Assembly (NCBI RefSeq): GCF_029023865.1
Contig: NZ_CP118969.1
Span: forward strand, 248,001-312,000
DNA: 64,000 nucleotides
Direction of reading: 5' to 3'
Source: Lactococcus lactis
GTDB taxonomy: Bacteria > Bacillota > Bacilli > Lactobacillales > Streptococcaceae
A program made the position numbers and the translations under genes. This document shows positions 23,562 to 31,892 of the stretch, piece after piece. The notes under the pieces were generated by a model, which did not search any database, was not told the origin of the DNA, and was given only the letters and a program-made list of their open reading frames with translations. Position 1 is the first letter of the stretch; every line of letters begins with the position of its first letter.

Positions 23562-23597
23562 ATGATTCTGTCAGTAAATTTTTACTGACAGAATCAT
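23562..23597 (+). repeat. Perfect 17-bp palindrome in the dapH leader
   Basis: ATGATTCTGTCAGTAAA and its exact reverse complement are separated by two T; it lies after the promoter and before the ribosome binding site and contains an inverted octamer pair. Confidence 0.8.
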
Positions 23598-23651
23598 AAA
23601 AAGGCCTATAAAGTGTCATCAATAACTGAATGGCCCTAGAATGGAGTAAAA

Positions 23652-24422
23652 ATGGAAGCACAAAAACTATCAGCACAAGAAATAATTCAATTTATCGGGA
23701 ACGCTGAGAAAAAAACACGTGTCAAGGTAACCTTATCAGGAATGCCTAGTTTTAAAGCAGCTGGTTTTCTTGCTGAAAATGGGCGTCCAAATTTTAAGGC
23801 ACTAGCCAATAAAGGAATCCAAGTTCTGGGAGATTTTCACACACATTACAGCTTAAAAATTATCATTGGAGATTGGCAAGAAGTACGTCCATTGCTTTCT
23901 GGCTTGACTGAGAATAAAGATTACACCCTAGAACTTGAAGGCCGAAATTCAGCTGTGCCTCTCCTTGATACCAGAGAAACCAATGCTCGAATTGAGCCAG
24001 GAGCAATTATTCGTGACCAAGTAACTATTGGCGATAGTGCGGTCATTATGATGGGCGCTATCATCAATATCGGAGCTGAAATTGGTGAAGGCACAATGAT
24101 TGATATGGGGGCAATTTTGGGTGGCCGTGCGACGGTTGGTAAGAACTCTCATATTGGTGCTGGAGCTGTTTTGGCTGGTGTTATTGAGCCTGCAAGTGCT
24201 GAACCTGTTCGTGTTGGGGATAATGTCCTTGTGGGAGCCAATGCTGTTGTAATCGAAGGAGTACAAGTCGGTTCAGGTTCTGTTGTTGCAGCAGGGGCAA
24301 TTGTTACCCAAGATGTTCCAGAAAACGTTGTTGTTGCTGGTGTTCCAGCTCGAATTATCAAAGAAATAGATGAAAAAACACAACAAAAAACGGCTTTAGA
24401 AGATGCCCTTAGAAATTTGTAA
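23652..24422 (+). CDS. dapH: Tetrahydrodipicolinate N-acetyltransferase
   Basis: A 256-residue acetyltransferase of the lysine/diaminopimelate pathway (acetylase branch). An N-terminal DapH domain (residues about 1-85) is followed by a left-handed beta helix of hexapeptide repeats ([33 protein letters not shown]... and [20 protein letters not shown]), ending [14 protein letters not shown]. The family is also annotated dapD in some genomes. It is paired with the deacetylase downstream. The leader contains a long palindrome and the promoter a CodY-like box. Confidence 0.93.
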   Translation: MEAQKLSAQEIIQFIGNAEKKTRVKVTLSGMPSFKAAGFLAENGRPNFKALANKGIQVLGDFHTHYSLKIIIGDWQEVRPLLSGLTENKDYTLELEGRNSAVPLLDTRETNARIEPGAIIRDQVTIGDSAVIMMGAIINIGAEIGEGTMIDMGAILGGRATVGKNSHIGAGAVLAGVIEPASAEPVRVGDNVLVGANAVVIEGVQVGSGSVVAAGAIVTQDVPENVVVAGVPARIIKEIDEKTQQKTALEDALRNL

Positions 24423-24447
24423 AATTAAAGAAATAGCTTATTTCTGA

Positions 24448-24478
24448 ACTTTTGTTAATCTTAGCAAAAGTTTTTTTG
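24448..24478 (+). terminator. Terminator between dapH and dapL
   Basis: CTTTTG and CAAAAG pair around a 10-nt loop and are followed by seven T. dapL therefore probably has its own promoter or depends on read-through. Confidence 0.7.
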
Positions 24479-24558
24479 CTAAAAAGAGCAATATACAGCC
24501 AAAAAAGAGTAAAATAAATAAAAAAGATTGAAATTAAGCTTAGTAACGAGGAAAAAAT

Positions 24559-25713
24559 ATGATAAATTTAATTGAAATCAGACGGCAGCTTCACCAAATT
24601 CCTGAAATTGGTCTTGAAGAATACGAAACTCAAAAGTATTTACTAGCCATTATTCAAGAACTGACTCAAAATAAACCATTTATTCAAGTGAGAACATGGC
24701 AAACCGGTATTCTAGTTTATCTAGCAGGAAGTCAGGGTCAAAAGACAATTGGTTGGCGGACAGATATTGACGGTCTGCCTATTGAGGAATCAACCGATTT
24801 ACCTTATGCTAGTAAAAATGGACGAATGCACGCTTGTGGACACGATATTCACATGACCGTTGCTCTTGGTTTATTGGAAAAAATGAGTGAAAGCCAACCA
24901 AGAGATAATCTCCTCTTTCTCTTTCAACCTGCTGAAGAAAATGAAGCGGGCGGAAAATTAATGTATGATGCTGGAGCATTTGAAAATTGGCTTCCTGATG
25001 AATTTTATGGATTACATGTCAGACCAGATTTAAAAGTAGGAGATATTGCTACGAATCAGCATACACTTTTTGCAGGAACTTGTGAAGTTGAATTATCCTT
25101 TATTGGAACAGGAGGACATGCTGCTTTTCCTCACACAGCAAATGACGCTTTGGTAGCAGCCGCTTATTTTATCACTCAGGTTCAGACGATTGTAAGCCGT
25201 AATGTGGATCCATTAGCTTCAGCAGTGGTTACATTTGGAAAAATGGAATCTGGGACAACGAATAATATTATCGCTGAACATGCTTTTTTACATGGAACTA
25301 TCCGGAGTCTGACCCAAGAAGTCAATGAATTGACCCAAAAACGTTTAAGAGAACTTGCAAATGGAATCGCGCAATCTTTTAACATGGAAATTGAGCTTAA
25401 ACTTAAACAAGGCGGCTATCTTCCAGTTGAAAATCATCCTGAACTTGCTAAAGAACTGATGGAATTTTTCAAAAAAGAAACTAAGGCTAATCTTATTGAC
25501 ATCGCTCCAGCCATGACTGGTGAAGATTTTGGTTACCTTTTGAGCAAAATTCCTGGAGTCATGTTCTGGTTAGGAATTGATAGTGATGCTCCCCTTCATT
25601 CACAAAAAATGAATCCAGACGAGCATGTTCTCAATTTTGCTGTTGATACAATTAGCCAATTTTTACAATTTAAAGTTAATAGGTTATCAGAAGATGAAAA
25701 AACAATAAATTAA
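24559..25713 (+). CDS. dapL: N-acetyldiaminopimelate deacetylase
   Basis: A 384-residue M20-family metallo-amidohydrolase that removes the acetyl group from N-acetyl-LL-diaminopimelate. Opening [17 protein letters not shown]-type sequence (here [18 protein letters not shown]), metal motif [23 protein letters not shown], dimer-domain [15 protein letters not shown] and the C-terminal [17 protein letters not shown] are present. The position next to dapH supports the pathway assignment over a generic amidohydrolase. GAGG lies upstream of the start. Confidence 0.92.
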   Translation: MINLIEIRRQLHQIPEIGLEEYETQKYLLAIIQELTQNKPFIQVRTWQTGILVYLAGSQGQKTIGWRTDIDGLPIEESTDLPYASKNGRMHACGHDIHMTVALGLLEKMSESQPRDNLLFLFQPAEENEAGGKLMYDAGAFENWLPDEFYGLHVRPDLKVGDIATNQHTLFAGTCEVELSFIGTGGHAAFPHTANDALVAAAYFITQVQTIVSRNVDPLASAVVTFGKMESGTTNNIIAEHAFLHGTIRSLTQEVNELTQKRLRELANGIAQSFNMEIELKLKQGGYLPVENHPELAKELMEFFKKETKANLIDIAPAMTGEDFGYLLSKIPGVMFWLGIDSDAPLHSQKMNPDEHVLNFAVDTISQFLQFKVNRLSEDEKTIN

Positions 25714-25835
25714 TGGCTTTAATCTTAAGAATGGATATGTTAAGATAGGAGGATAGAGTTTTTTTAAATCATTCAGTAGTTAAATTGTTACAATTGAACT
25801 TTTTTGAAATGATAAAAGTTATTTAGGGAAGAATA

Positions 25836-26954
25836 ATGAAACAAAGAAGATTAAAATCAAAAGGAGCAAAAAAAGCTTTTTGGAAGCTTACCTTGCTTAT
25901 AGGTGCGTTATTAATAGTGGTAGCGGGAGTAGGAACCTATTATTATGATCAAGGAGTTCAAAAGCAAAAAATTGCTTATGAAAAACAAGTAGATGAGGCG
26001 AGAAATGCAAAAGACAAGGCCTATGATTCAAGAAAAGCAAACGATATTGAACAGGCTCATAAGTTAATTGATAAGCTTCATGTTAAAGATAAAACTTCTT
26101 TAGATAAATCAATGAGCCAATTGACAAACTATTTGTCAGAGATTGACAAAGTGAACCAGATTGTTGCAAAAGCCCATGAAAATATAAGTGAAGAAGGAAT
26201 AAAAAGCTCTGAAGAGGCTTTAGAATTATTAAAGGCTCCATATGAGAAATCAGACAAAGAAGCATTGGCAAAACAAGTAAATGCTGACAAACAAATACTT
26301 ATTGAACGTCAAAAAGAAGCGGAGCGTATTGCGAACGTTCAAAATCAATATGCAAATAAAAAATTGATTGCCTTGACCTTTGATGATGGACCAAACCCTA
26401 ATACGACCCCTCAATTATTAAAAATTTTATCAGATGCACAAGTTCCAGCAACCTTTTTTGCTTTAGGAAAACAAGCCCAAGCCTGCCCCCAAATTATTAA
26501 AGAAGAAGCTGATAGAGGAAATGAAGTCGCTTCGCATACATGGGACCATAAAGACTTGGTAACACTCTCACCAGACCAACAAAAGCAAGAAATTGAGAGT
26601 GCAAATCAGTTAATTAATAAAATTACAGGTAAAAACGTAACACTCTTCCGTCCACCTTATGGAAGTTATAATAAATCTGTTTTAAGTCAAACAAATTTAA
26701 GTGCAGTTAATTGGACTGTTGACACAAATGACTGGCGTTATCGTACAAGTGCTCCAGTTGTTCAAAATGTTTCGACTTACGCTCATGATGGAGCAATCAT
26801 TTTGATGCATGATATTCACCAATGGTCAGTAGATGCTGTGCCGCGGATTATTCAAAATTTGAAAGCACAAGGTTATACCTTTGTAACGGTCAGCACTTTG
26901 CTAACAGTACAAGATGGGGGAGCTAAGGCTCAACAAGTTTATTTTGGTAGATAA
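25836..26954 (+). CDS. Membrane-anchored polysaccharide deacetylase (PgdA-like)
   Basis: A 372-residue protein: basic N-terminus, one membrane segment (about residues 15-33), a charged coiled-coil-like spacer (about 40-165), then a NodB deacetylase domain with all five motifs: TFDDGP, SHTWDH, RPPYGSYN, DTNDW and LMHDIH. The metal triad D-H-H is intact, so it should be active. This is the type of enzyme that de-N-acetylates peptidoglycan GlcNAc outside the cell and protects against lysozyme and AcmA. It may be the lactococcal PgdA (formerly XynD), but L. lactis has several paralogues and I cannot tell which. Confidence 0.85.
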   Translation: MKQRRLKSKGAKKAFWKLTLLIGALLIVVAGVGTYYYDQGVQKQKIAYEKQVDEARNAKDKAYDSRKANDIEQAHKLIDKLHVKDKTSLDKSMSQLTNYLSEIDKVNQIVAKAHENISEEGIKSSEEALELLKAPYEKSDKEALAKQVNADKQILIERQKEAERIANVQNQYANKKLIALTFDDGPNPNTTPQLLKILSDAQVPATFFALGKQAQACPQIIKEEADRGNEVASHTWDHKDLVTLSPDQQKQEIESANQLINKITGKNVTLFRPPYGSYNKSVLSQTNLSAVNWTVDTNDWRYRTSAPVVQNVSTYAHDGAIILMHDIHQWSVDAVPRIIQNLKAQGYTFVTVSTLLTVQDGGAKAQQVYFGR

Positions 26955-26962
26955 TAAAATAA

Positions 26963-26990
26963 GAAGAGGAGAAGTGATTCTGCTCTTTTT
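26963..26990 (+). terminator. Terminator of the deacetylase gene
   Basis: AAGAG and CTCTT pair around a long loop and are followed by T residues; imperfect. Confidence 0.5.
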
Positions 26991-27044
26991 ATTCGTTTTT
27001 AACGAAGGTTTATTCTAAAAAATTCATATCCAATGAGTTTATTC

Positions 27045-27073
27045 TTGACAACTTATGGGAAACTTGATATACT
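27045..27073 (+). promoter_or_regulatory. tRNA promoter
   Basis: TTGACA-N17-TATACT, about 22 bp before tRNA-Arg. Confidence 0.85.
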
Positions 27074-27095
27074 AATATAGTCGTTTGAGAGAAAC

Positions 27096-27169
27096 GCAGG
27101 CGTGGCTCAACTGGATAGAGTACCTGACTACGAATCAGGCGGTTGTAGGTTCGAATCCTACCGCTTGCA
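27096..27169 (+). tRNA. tRNA-Arg (anticodon ACG)
   Basis: A 74-nt cloverleaf with acceptor GCAGGCG/CGCTTGC, anticodon stem CCTGA/TCAGG with loop CTACGAA, and T-arm GTAGGTTCGAATCCTAC. Discriminator A. Confidence 0.95.
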
Positions 27170-27179
27170 TAAACAGAAT

Positions 27180-27473
27180 ATGGCGAAAGTCATTTTTTTG
27201 TTTGATACTGATATTTTAGATAAAATGAGAGAAGTATCGGTAAGAATTTAAAAATTCTAAAATAATATTTGGAACTTCGCGATAAGCGCGAAGAACTGAA
27301 TTGCTAAACGCTAAAGCGTCAAGCACTTCATGTCTGGGAAGTAGCTCAGCTTGGTAGAGCTCAAAGCATGCTTTGAGGCTGTGGATAGGAATTTGCGAAG
27401 TAAATTTACTTTACAAGTACTTTTAAAAGTGGAGATACTGAACAAAGAAGTTTCAAAAATTTAATATTAGCTA
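27180..27473. other. Structured spacer between tRNA-Arg and tRNA-Pro
   Basis: About 290 bp without a protein gene but rich in symmetry: CTTCGCG-ATAAG-CGCGAAG (around 27282-27302), ACGCTAAAGCGT (around 27308), the 18-base perfect palindrome CTCAAAGCATGCTTTGAG next to a tRNA-Pro fragment, AAGTAAATTTACTT and ACTTTTAAAAGT. No promoter or T-run terminator is evident inside. Whether the transcript is a processed spacer or a separate RNA is not known. Confidence 0.5.
27336..27359 (+). pseudogene. Fragment of tRNA-Pro (5' end)
   Basis: 24 bases identical to bases 2-25 of the complete tRNA-Pro 139 bp downstream (GGGAAGTAGCTCAGCTTGGT then AGAG). It includes the start of the D-arm; the rest of the tRNA is replaced by an 18-base palindrome. 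Confidence 0.8.
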
Positions 27474-27547
27474 CGGGAAGTAGCTCAGCTTGGTAGAGTA
27501 CTTGGTTTGGGACCAAGGTGTCGCAGGTTCGAATCCTGTCTTCCCGA
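27474..27547 (+). tRNA. tRNA-Pro (anticodon TGG)
   Basis: Acceptor CGGGAAG/CTTCCCG, anticodon stem CTTGG/CCAAG with loop TTTGGGA, T-arm GCAGGTTCGAATCCTGT, discriminator A. Confidence 0.95.
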
Positions 27548-27562
27548 TTACCGACTAACCCT

Positions 27563-27590
27563 AACTCATCTTTCGTGGATGAGTTTTTTT
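27563..27590 (+). terminator. Terminator of the tRNA transcript
   Basis: AACTCATC-tttcgtg-GATGAGTT followed by a T run. Confidence 0.9.
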
Positions 27591-27711
27591 GATGTCAAAA
27601 CTAGATAATCTTCCATAATTCTTGAAAGTGTTATCAAGATATGATAAAATTCAAGTGATAATGTGAGTTTAGAAAATTATTAAAAGCGAGCATTAAATGA
27701 AAGGAGCCATC

Positions 27712-27819
27712 ATGGCATATAAATCACATAAATTTGGTAAACGTAACGGTAAAAAACATTTCAACGCAGTAGGCGTAAGAACTGCACCAAAACCAGAAGC
27801 TAAAAAAGAAGAAAAATAA
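27712..27819 (+). CDS. Small basic protein (35 aa)
   Basis: A 35-codon frame MAYKSHKFGKRNGKKHFNAV ... ending PKPEAKKEEK, with a good AAGGAG seven bases before the ATG and its own terminator after it. The composition (Lys-rich, two Gly-Lys-Arg/Lys turns, acidic-basic tail) resembles small ribosome- or RNA-associated proteins, but I do not recognise a family. It is flanked by tRNAs and rpsD, a translation neighbourhood. Confidence 0.65.
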   Translation: MAYKSHKFGKRNGKKHFNAVGVRTAPKPEAKKEEK

Positions 27820-27875
27820 TTTTTGTTTAGGAATTTTAAATTACTTAAAATTGAATCCTAATCTCTTGATTTTTT

Positions 27876-27904
27876 AACTCATCTCTTGCAGATGAGTTTT
27901 TTTA
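27876..27904 (+). terminator. Terminator after the 35-aa gene
   Basis: AACTCATC-tcttgca-GATGAGTT plus T run; its stem is identical to that of the tRNA terminator 310 bp upstream. Confidence 0.9.
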
Positions 27905-27934
27905 TTTAAATCACTTGTTCTAATGTGAAAAATA

Positions 27935-27962
27935 TTGACAAAATAAGGATTTTTGGTATAAT
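27935..27962 (+). promoter_or_regulatory. rpsD promoter
   Basis: TTGACA-N16-TATAAT with extended TGG; a strong consensus promoter. Confidence 0.9.
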
Positions 27963-27968
27963 AGAAAA

Positions 27969-28137
27969 GTTGAATATAGCAGTCAGCTAGAAAGCTCGTC
28001 AACATTTTGCTGTTATGTCAGGGAGCGTAAGCTATTATACTCCTTGTGTCAAGTAACTGAAGCTATAAGCGAAGGTAAAATGAACGAATTCGAGGCTGTC
28101 AATATTCTTCAAATAAAATATTTGGAGGACATAAATT
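27969..28137 (+). promoter_or_regulatory. rpsD leader, candidate S4 autoregulatory element
   Basis: A roughly 165-nt untranslated leader with pairing potential, for example AGGGAG/CTCCTT around 28020-28044 and repeated AGCTATAAGCGAAGG-like segments. In other Firmicutes, S4 represses its own mRNA through a structured leader; that this is such a site is inference from position and length. Confidence 0.5.
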
Positions 28138-28749
28138 ATGTCACGTTACACTGGTCCATCATGGAAACAATCACGCCGTTACGGTATCTCACTTTCTGGT
28201 TCTGGTAAAGAAATCGCTCGTCGTAACTACGTACCTGGACAACACGGTCCAAACAACCGTTCAAAACTTTCTGAATACGGTCTTCAATTGGCTGAAAAAC
28301 AAAAACTTCGTTTTTCATACGGTCTTTCTGAACGTCAATTCCGTAACTTGTACATTGCTGCAACTAAAGTTAAAGAAGGAACTGTTGGTTTCAACTTCAT
28401 GACTTTGCTTGAACAACGTCTTGATAACGTAGTTTTCCGTCTTGGTCTTGCGACTACTCGTCGTCAAGCACGTCAATTCGTAAACCACGGACATATCCTT
28501 GTTGACGGAAAACGCGTTGATATCCCATCATTCCGCGTACAACCTGGTCAAGTGATCTCAGTTCGCGAAAAATCTATGAAAGTTCCTGCAATCCTTGAAG
28601 CTGTTGAAGCTACTAAAGGTCGCGCTAACTTCGTATCATTTGATGCTGATAAACTTGAAGGAACTCTTGTTCGTCTTCCTGAACGTGATGAAATCAACCC
28701 AGAAATCAATGAAGCATTGATCGTTGAATTCTACAACAAAATGATGTAA
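28138..28749 (+). CDS. rpsD: 30S ribosomal protein S4
   Basis: A 203-residue primary 16S-binding protein. [50 protein letters not shown], and the S4 RNA-binding domain [45 protein letters not shown] are complete. Zinc cysteines are absent, as usual in this group. Codons are strongly biased to the abundant set (CGT, GGT), unlike the neighbours, consistent with high expression. GGAGG before the start. Confidence 0.98.
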   Translation: MSRYTGPSWKQSRRYGISLSGSGKEIARRNYVPGQHGPNNRSKLSEYGLQLAEKQKLRFSYGLSERQFRNLYIAATKVKEGTVGFNFMTLLEQRLDNVVFRLGLATTRRQARQFVNHGHILVDGKRVDIPSFRVQPGQVISVREKSMKVPAILEAVEATKGRANFVSFDADKLEGTLVRLPERDEINPEINEALIVEFYNKMM

Positions 28750-28768
28750 TTTCTTATTTGCATTTTGA

Positions 28769-28797
28769 AATCGCTCCTGTTTGGGAGCGATTTTTTT
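28769..28797 (+). terminator. rpsD terminator
   Basis: AATCGCTCC-tgttt-GGGAGCGATT followed by T residues. Confidence 0.9.
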
Positions 28798-28874
28798 GTG
28801 ACTTTTTTGGTAAAATAGAGATAGGACACTGTCCTTTAAAATTGATGACAAAACTAGTTAAGGATTATTTCTAA

Positions 28875-31013
28875 GTGGAAAATGTTAAAAAAATTGCTGA
28901 ATTGTTGAATATTAAAAATTCACAAGTTGAAAAAGTATTAGAATTGACGGCAGAGGGGAACACAGTTCCGTTTATTGCTCGTTATCGTAAAGAAGCAACA
29001 GGTTCACTTGACGAAGTTGAAATCAAAAAAATTATTGATGAAGATAATTTACTGACAAAATTATCAGAACGTAAAACGGCTGTTTTGTCAAAAATTGAAG
29101 AGCTTGGTAAGTTGACTAATTCGCTTAAAACACAAATTTTGGCTGCTGAAAAACTGACAGAAGTTGAAGATTTATATTTGCCTTACAAAGAAAAACGGCG
29201 CACAAAAGCAACGATTGCAAAGGAAAATGGTTTATTTCCCTTAGCTCAATTGATTGTAAAAAATTCAGCAAATCTTGAAGAAGAAGCTGAAAAATTTGTC
29301 AATGAGAATTTTACAAGTCCTCAAAAAGCTTTGGAAGGTGCCGTGGATATCTTGTCAGAAGCGATTTCTGAAGATGCGCGGTTGCGTTCATGGCTGACTG
29401 GTGAAATCAAAAACAATAGTTTACTGACAAGTAGTTTGAAAAAAGATGCCGTTGATGAAAAGCAAGTTTTTCAAATGTATTATGAATTCTCAGAAAAAGT
29501 TTCAGAATTACCAAATTATCGTGTATTGGCTTTAAACCGTGGTGAAAAATTGGGGATTCTGTCAGTAAAATTTGAAAATAACGAAGACAAAATTTTACGT
29601 TATTTTGCCGCCCGTTTTGCTGCTCAAAATAATCCAATGATGCAAGTGGCGATTAAAGATGCTGTCAAGAAAAAATTGATTCCGGCTATGGAACGTAGTA
29701 TTCGGACTGATCTGACAGAAAAAGCTGAAGCTTCTGCCATCGAAGTTTTTGGCGAAAATTTGAAAAATCTTTTGTTGGTGGCTCCGCTTAAAGGGCGTGT
29801 AGTCATGGGATTTGACCCTGCTTACCGTACTGGAGCAAAGCTTGCTATTGTTGATGAGACAGGTAAATTATTGATGACAACGGTCATTTATCCTGTGAAG
29901 CCAGCAAATGCAGGTCAAATTGCTCAAGCGAAAAAAGATTTAGCAAAATTCATTCGAGAATATGGTGTGAATATGATTGCGATTGGGAATGGAACTGCCA
30001 GTCGCGAATCTGAAAGTTTTGTTGCAGAAGTACTCAAGGAAAATAATTTTTCTGATGTTTATTATGTGATTGTCAGTGAATCTGGAGCCTCTGTTTATTC
30101 AGCGAGCGAGTTGGCACGTGAAGAATTTCCAGAATTGACTGTTGAAAAACGTTCAGCAATTTCGATTGCACGCCGTTTGCAAGATCCATTGGCTGAACTT
30201 GTAAAAATCGAACCAAAAGCCATTGGTGTTGGTCAATATCAACATGATGTTTCTGAGAAAAAATTAACAGAAAATCTTGATTTTGTCGTGGAAACAGTAG
30301 TTAACCAAGTTGGTGTTAATGTCAATACAGCCAGTCCTAGTTTGCTTTCACACGTAGCTGGCCTTAATAAAAGTTTGGCACAGAATGTAGTAAAATATCG
30401 TGAAGAAAATGGCGCACTCAAAACAAGAGCGGAACTAAAAAAAGTCCCACGTTTGGGAGCTAAAGCATTTGAACAAGCGGCAGGTTTCTTAAGAATTCCA
30501 GAAGGTAAAAATTTCCTTGACAACACCGGTGTTCACCCAGAATCTTATAAAGTGACGGAACAACTTTTGGCGGAAATTTCCGCTGATAAACCTGTCAGTA
30601 ACGAAGAATTGCTGACCAAACTTTCGTCAGTAAATATTCCTGAAATGGCTGAAAAACTTGGTCTTGGTCAGGAAACATTGACTGATATTATCAATGATTT
30701 ACAAAAACCAGGCCGTGATTTGCGTGATAGTTTTGATGCCCCAATTTTAAGACAAGATGTTTTGTCAGCTGGAGATTTACAAATTGGTCAACAACTTGAA
30801 GGTGTGGTCCGTAACGTTGTCGATTTCGGTGCCTTTATTGATATCGGAATTAAAAATGATGGCTTGGCACACGTTTCTGATTTGAGTAAATCTTTTGTCA
30901 AAAATCCAAGTGATGTTGTCGCTGTAGGGCAAATCGTAACGGTTTGGGTTAAATCTCTCGATTTACAAAGAGGGAAAATTAATTTAACCTTAGTGAACCC
31001 ACGAGAAAAATAA
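28875..31013 (+). CDS. tex: Tex family RNA-binding protein
   Basis: A 712-residue cytosolic protein: N-terminal helical Tex domain (TVPFIARYRKEATGSLDE), a YqgF/RNase H-like core (VVMGFDPAYRTGAKLAIVDETGKLL), helix-hairpin-helix modules (VGVNVNTASPSLLSHVAGLNKSLAQNVVKYREENG), and a C-terminal S1 domain (QQLEGVVRNVVDFGAFIDIGIKNDGLAHVSDLS). Tex binds nucleic acids and affects transcription of some virulence and stress genes; the role here is unknown. GTG start. Several in-frame ACTGACA/CTGTCAGT octamers lie inside the gene. Confidence 0.93.
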   Translation: MENVKKIAELLNIKNSQVEKVLELTAEGNTVPFIARYRKEATGSLDEVEIKKIIDEDNLLTKLSERKTAVLSKIEELGKLTNSLKTQILAAEKLTEVEDLYLPYKEKRRTKATIAKENGLFPLAQLIVKNSANLEEEAEKFVNENFTSPQKALEGAVDILSEAISEDARLRSWLTGEIKNNSLLTSSLKKDAVDEKQVFQMYYEFSEKVSELPNYRVLALNRGEKLGILSVKFENNEDKILRYFAARFAAQNNPMMQVAIKDAVKKKLIPAMERSIRTDLTEKAEASAIEVFGENLKNLLLVAPLKGRVVMGFDPAYRTGAKLAIVDETGKLLMTTVIYPVKPANAGQIAQAKKDLAKFIREYGVNMIAIGNGTASRESESFVAEVLKENNFSDVYYVIVSESGASVYSASELAREEFPELTVEKRSAISIARRLQDPLAELVKIEPKAIGVGQYQHDVSEKKLTENLDFVVETVVNQVGVNVNTASPSLLSHVAGLNKSLAQNVVKYREENGALKTRAELKKVPRLGAKAFEQAAGFLRIPEGKNFLDNTGVHPESYKVTEQLLAEISADKPVSNEELLTKLSSVNIPEMAEKLGLGQETLTDIINDLQKPGRDLRDSFDAPILRQDVLSAGDLQIGQQLEGVVRNVVDFGAFIDIGIKNDGLAHVSDLSKSFVKNPSDVVAVGQIVTVWVKSLDLQRGKINLTLVNPREK

Positions 31014-31014
31014 T

Positions 31015-31117
31015 CTGTCAGTAAATTTTTTGATTCTAGTTTCATTAAGCGAAGCTGTCAGTAAATATTTTTCAAATTTTAGTTTCGCTAGGTGAAGCTG
31101 TCAGTAAAATTTACTGA
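31015..31117 (+). repeat. Three tandem CTGTCAGTAAA units after tex
   Basis: CTGTCAGTAAA begins at 31015, 31055 and 31098; the first two units share TAGTTTCNNTANGNGAAG before the next CTGTCAG. The third unit is closed by TTACTGACAG and can act as terminator stem. Confidence 0.7.
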
Positions 31118-31151
31118 CAGTCGTCTGTGCGAGCCTGTCAAAGGAGGAAAA

Positions 31152-31595
31152 GTGTTAACTAATCAAGAATTGACAGCAAAAGTAAAAGAAATATCACTCA
31201 CATATTTTAAGCAATCATTTGACCACGAAGCAAAATGGAATCAACGCCTACGGACAACTGGTGGTCGTTTCTTTCCCAAAGATTTACATCTTGATTTTAA
31301 TCCTAAAATGGCTGAACTTAAAGATTTTGAAGGAGTGATACTTCATGAATTAACTCATTATCATCTGTATCGGTCTAAAAGAGGTTATAAACATCGAGAT
31401 GCTGATTTTAAAAGGCTTCTGTCACAAGTTGGTGGCTTACGATATGCTCCCTCAGTGATTGATAAGAAGATAAAATATTATTATAGCTGTCAAAATTGCG
31501 GCCAACTTTATCCTCGACAAAGAAAAATTGATACAAAAAAGTATCGCTGTGGAAAATGTCGAGGAAAATTAATCTTAAAAACAAGCGGAAATTAA
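31152..31595 (+). CDS. SprT-like zinc metalloprotein
   Basis: A 147-residue SprT-like protein with the zinc-metalloprotease motif HELTHYHLYR, a second His in YKHRDADFKRLL, and a C-terminal zinc ribbon (CQNCGQLYPRQRKI ... CGKCRGKL). Eukaryotic SPRTN relatives cleave DNA-protein crosslinks; the bacterial role is unproven. GTG start is fixed by AAAGGAGG; a longer frame would run into the upstream repeats. The stop lies in the loop of its terminator. Confidence 0.85.
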   Translation: MLTNQELTAKVKEISLTYFKQSFDHEAKWNQRLRTTGGRFFPKDLHLDFNPKMAELKDFEGVILHELTHYHLYRSKRGYKHRDADFKRLLSQVGGLRYAPSVIDKKIKYYYSCQNCGQLYPRQRKIDTKKYRCGKCRGKLILKTSGN

Positions 31596-31616
31596 AAATT
31601 CCGCTTGTTTTTTATT
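31581..31616 (+). terminator. Terminator of the SprT-like gene
   Basis: ACAAGCGGAA and TTCCGCTTGT with following T run; the left arm is coding. Confidence 0.9.
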
Positions 31617-31630
31617 AAGAATTAAGAAGT

Positions 31631-31738
31631 TTATCCACATTTTCTTCACTTTTTCCCCAAAAATTGTGAATAAGTTAAGATAAATTGGGGATAATTACAA
31701 AAAAATGGCTTAATTGAGCCAAAAAAATCTTATCCACA
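31631..31738. promoter_or_regulatory. DnaA-box cluster away from the origin
   Basis: Perfect TTATCCACA at 31631-31639 and 31730-31738 (plus strand), TTATTCACA on the minus strand at 31665-31673, and the near-match TTATCCCCA on the minus strand around 31686. dnaA and dnaN are not nearby. Confidence 0.6.
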
Positions 31739-31819
31739 AGATAAAATAAATGCGTAAAGATGATAATTGCTTTTTCTCACAAAAAAGCGTAGAATAGTAA
31801 AAATACATTTTTGAAGGAC

Positions 31820-31839
31820 TTCGAGCTATTTAGCTCGAA
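31820..31839 (+). repeat. Perfect 8-bp hairpin upstream of add
   Basis: TTCGAGCT-ATTT-AGCTCGAA in the presumed add leader; too few T residues for a clear terminator. Confidence 0.6.
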
Positions 31840-31892
31840 ATCTTTTATATCATGTAAAATAATATTGGATGAAAAAGAAAAGGGAGAAACTC

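Noticed and set aside
27336-27400. A second functional tRNA-Pro
   Set aside because: Only the acceptor 5' strand and part of the D-arm are present; no anticodon or T-arm can be folded.
31631-31738. This being the replication origin
   Set aside because: No dnaA, dnaN or AT-rich unwinding region is adjacent, and only a few boxes are present.
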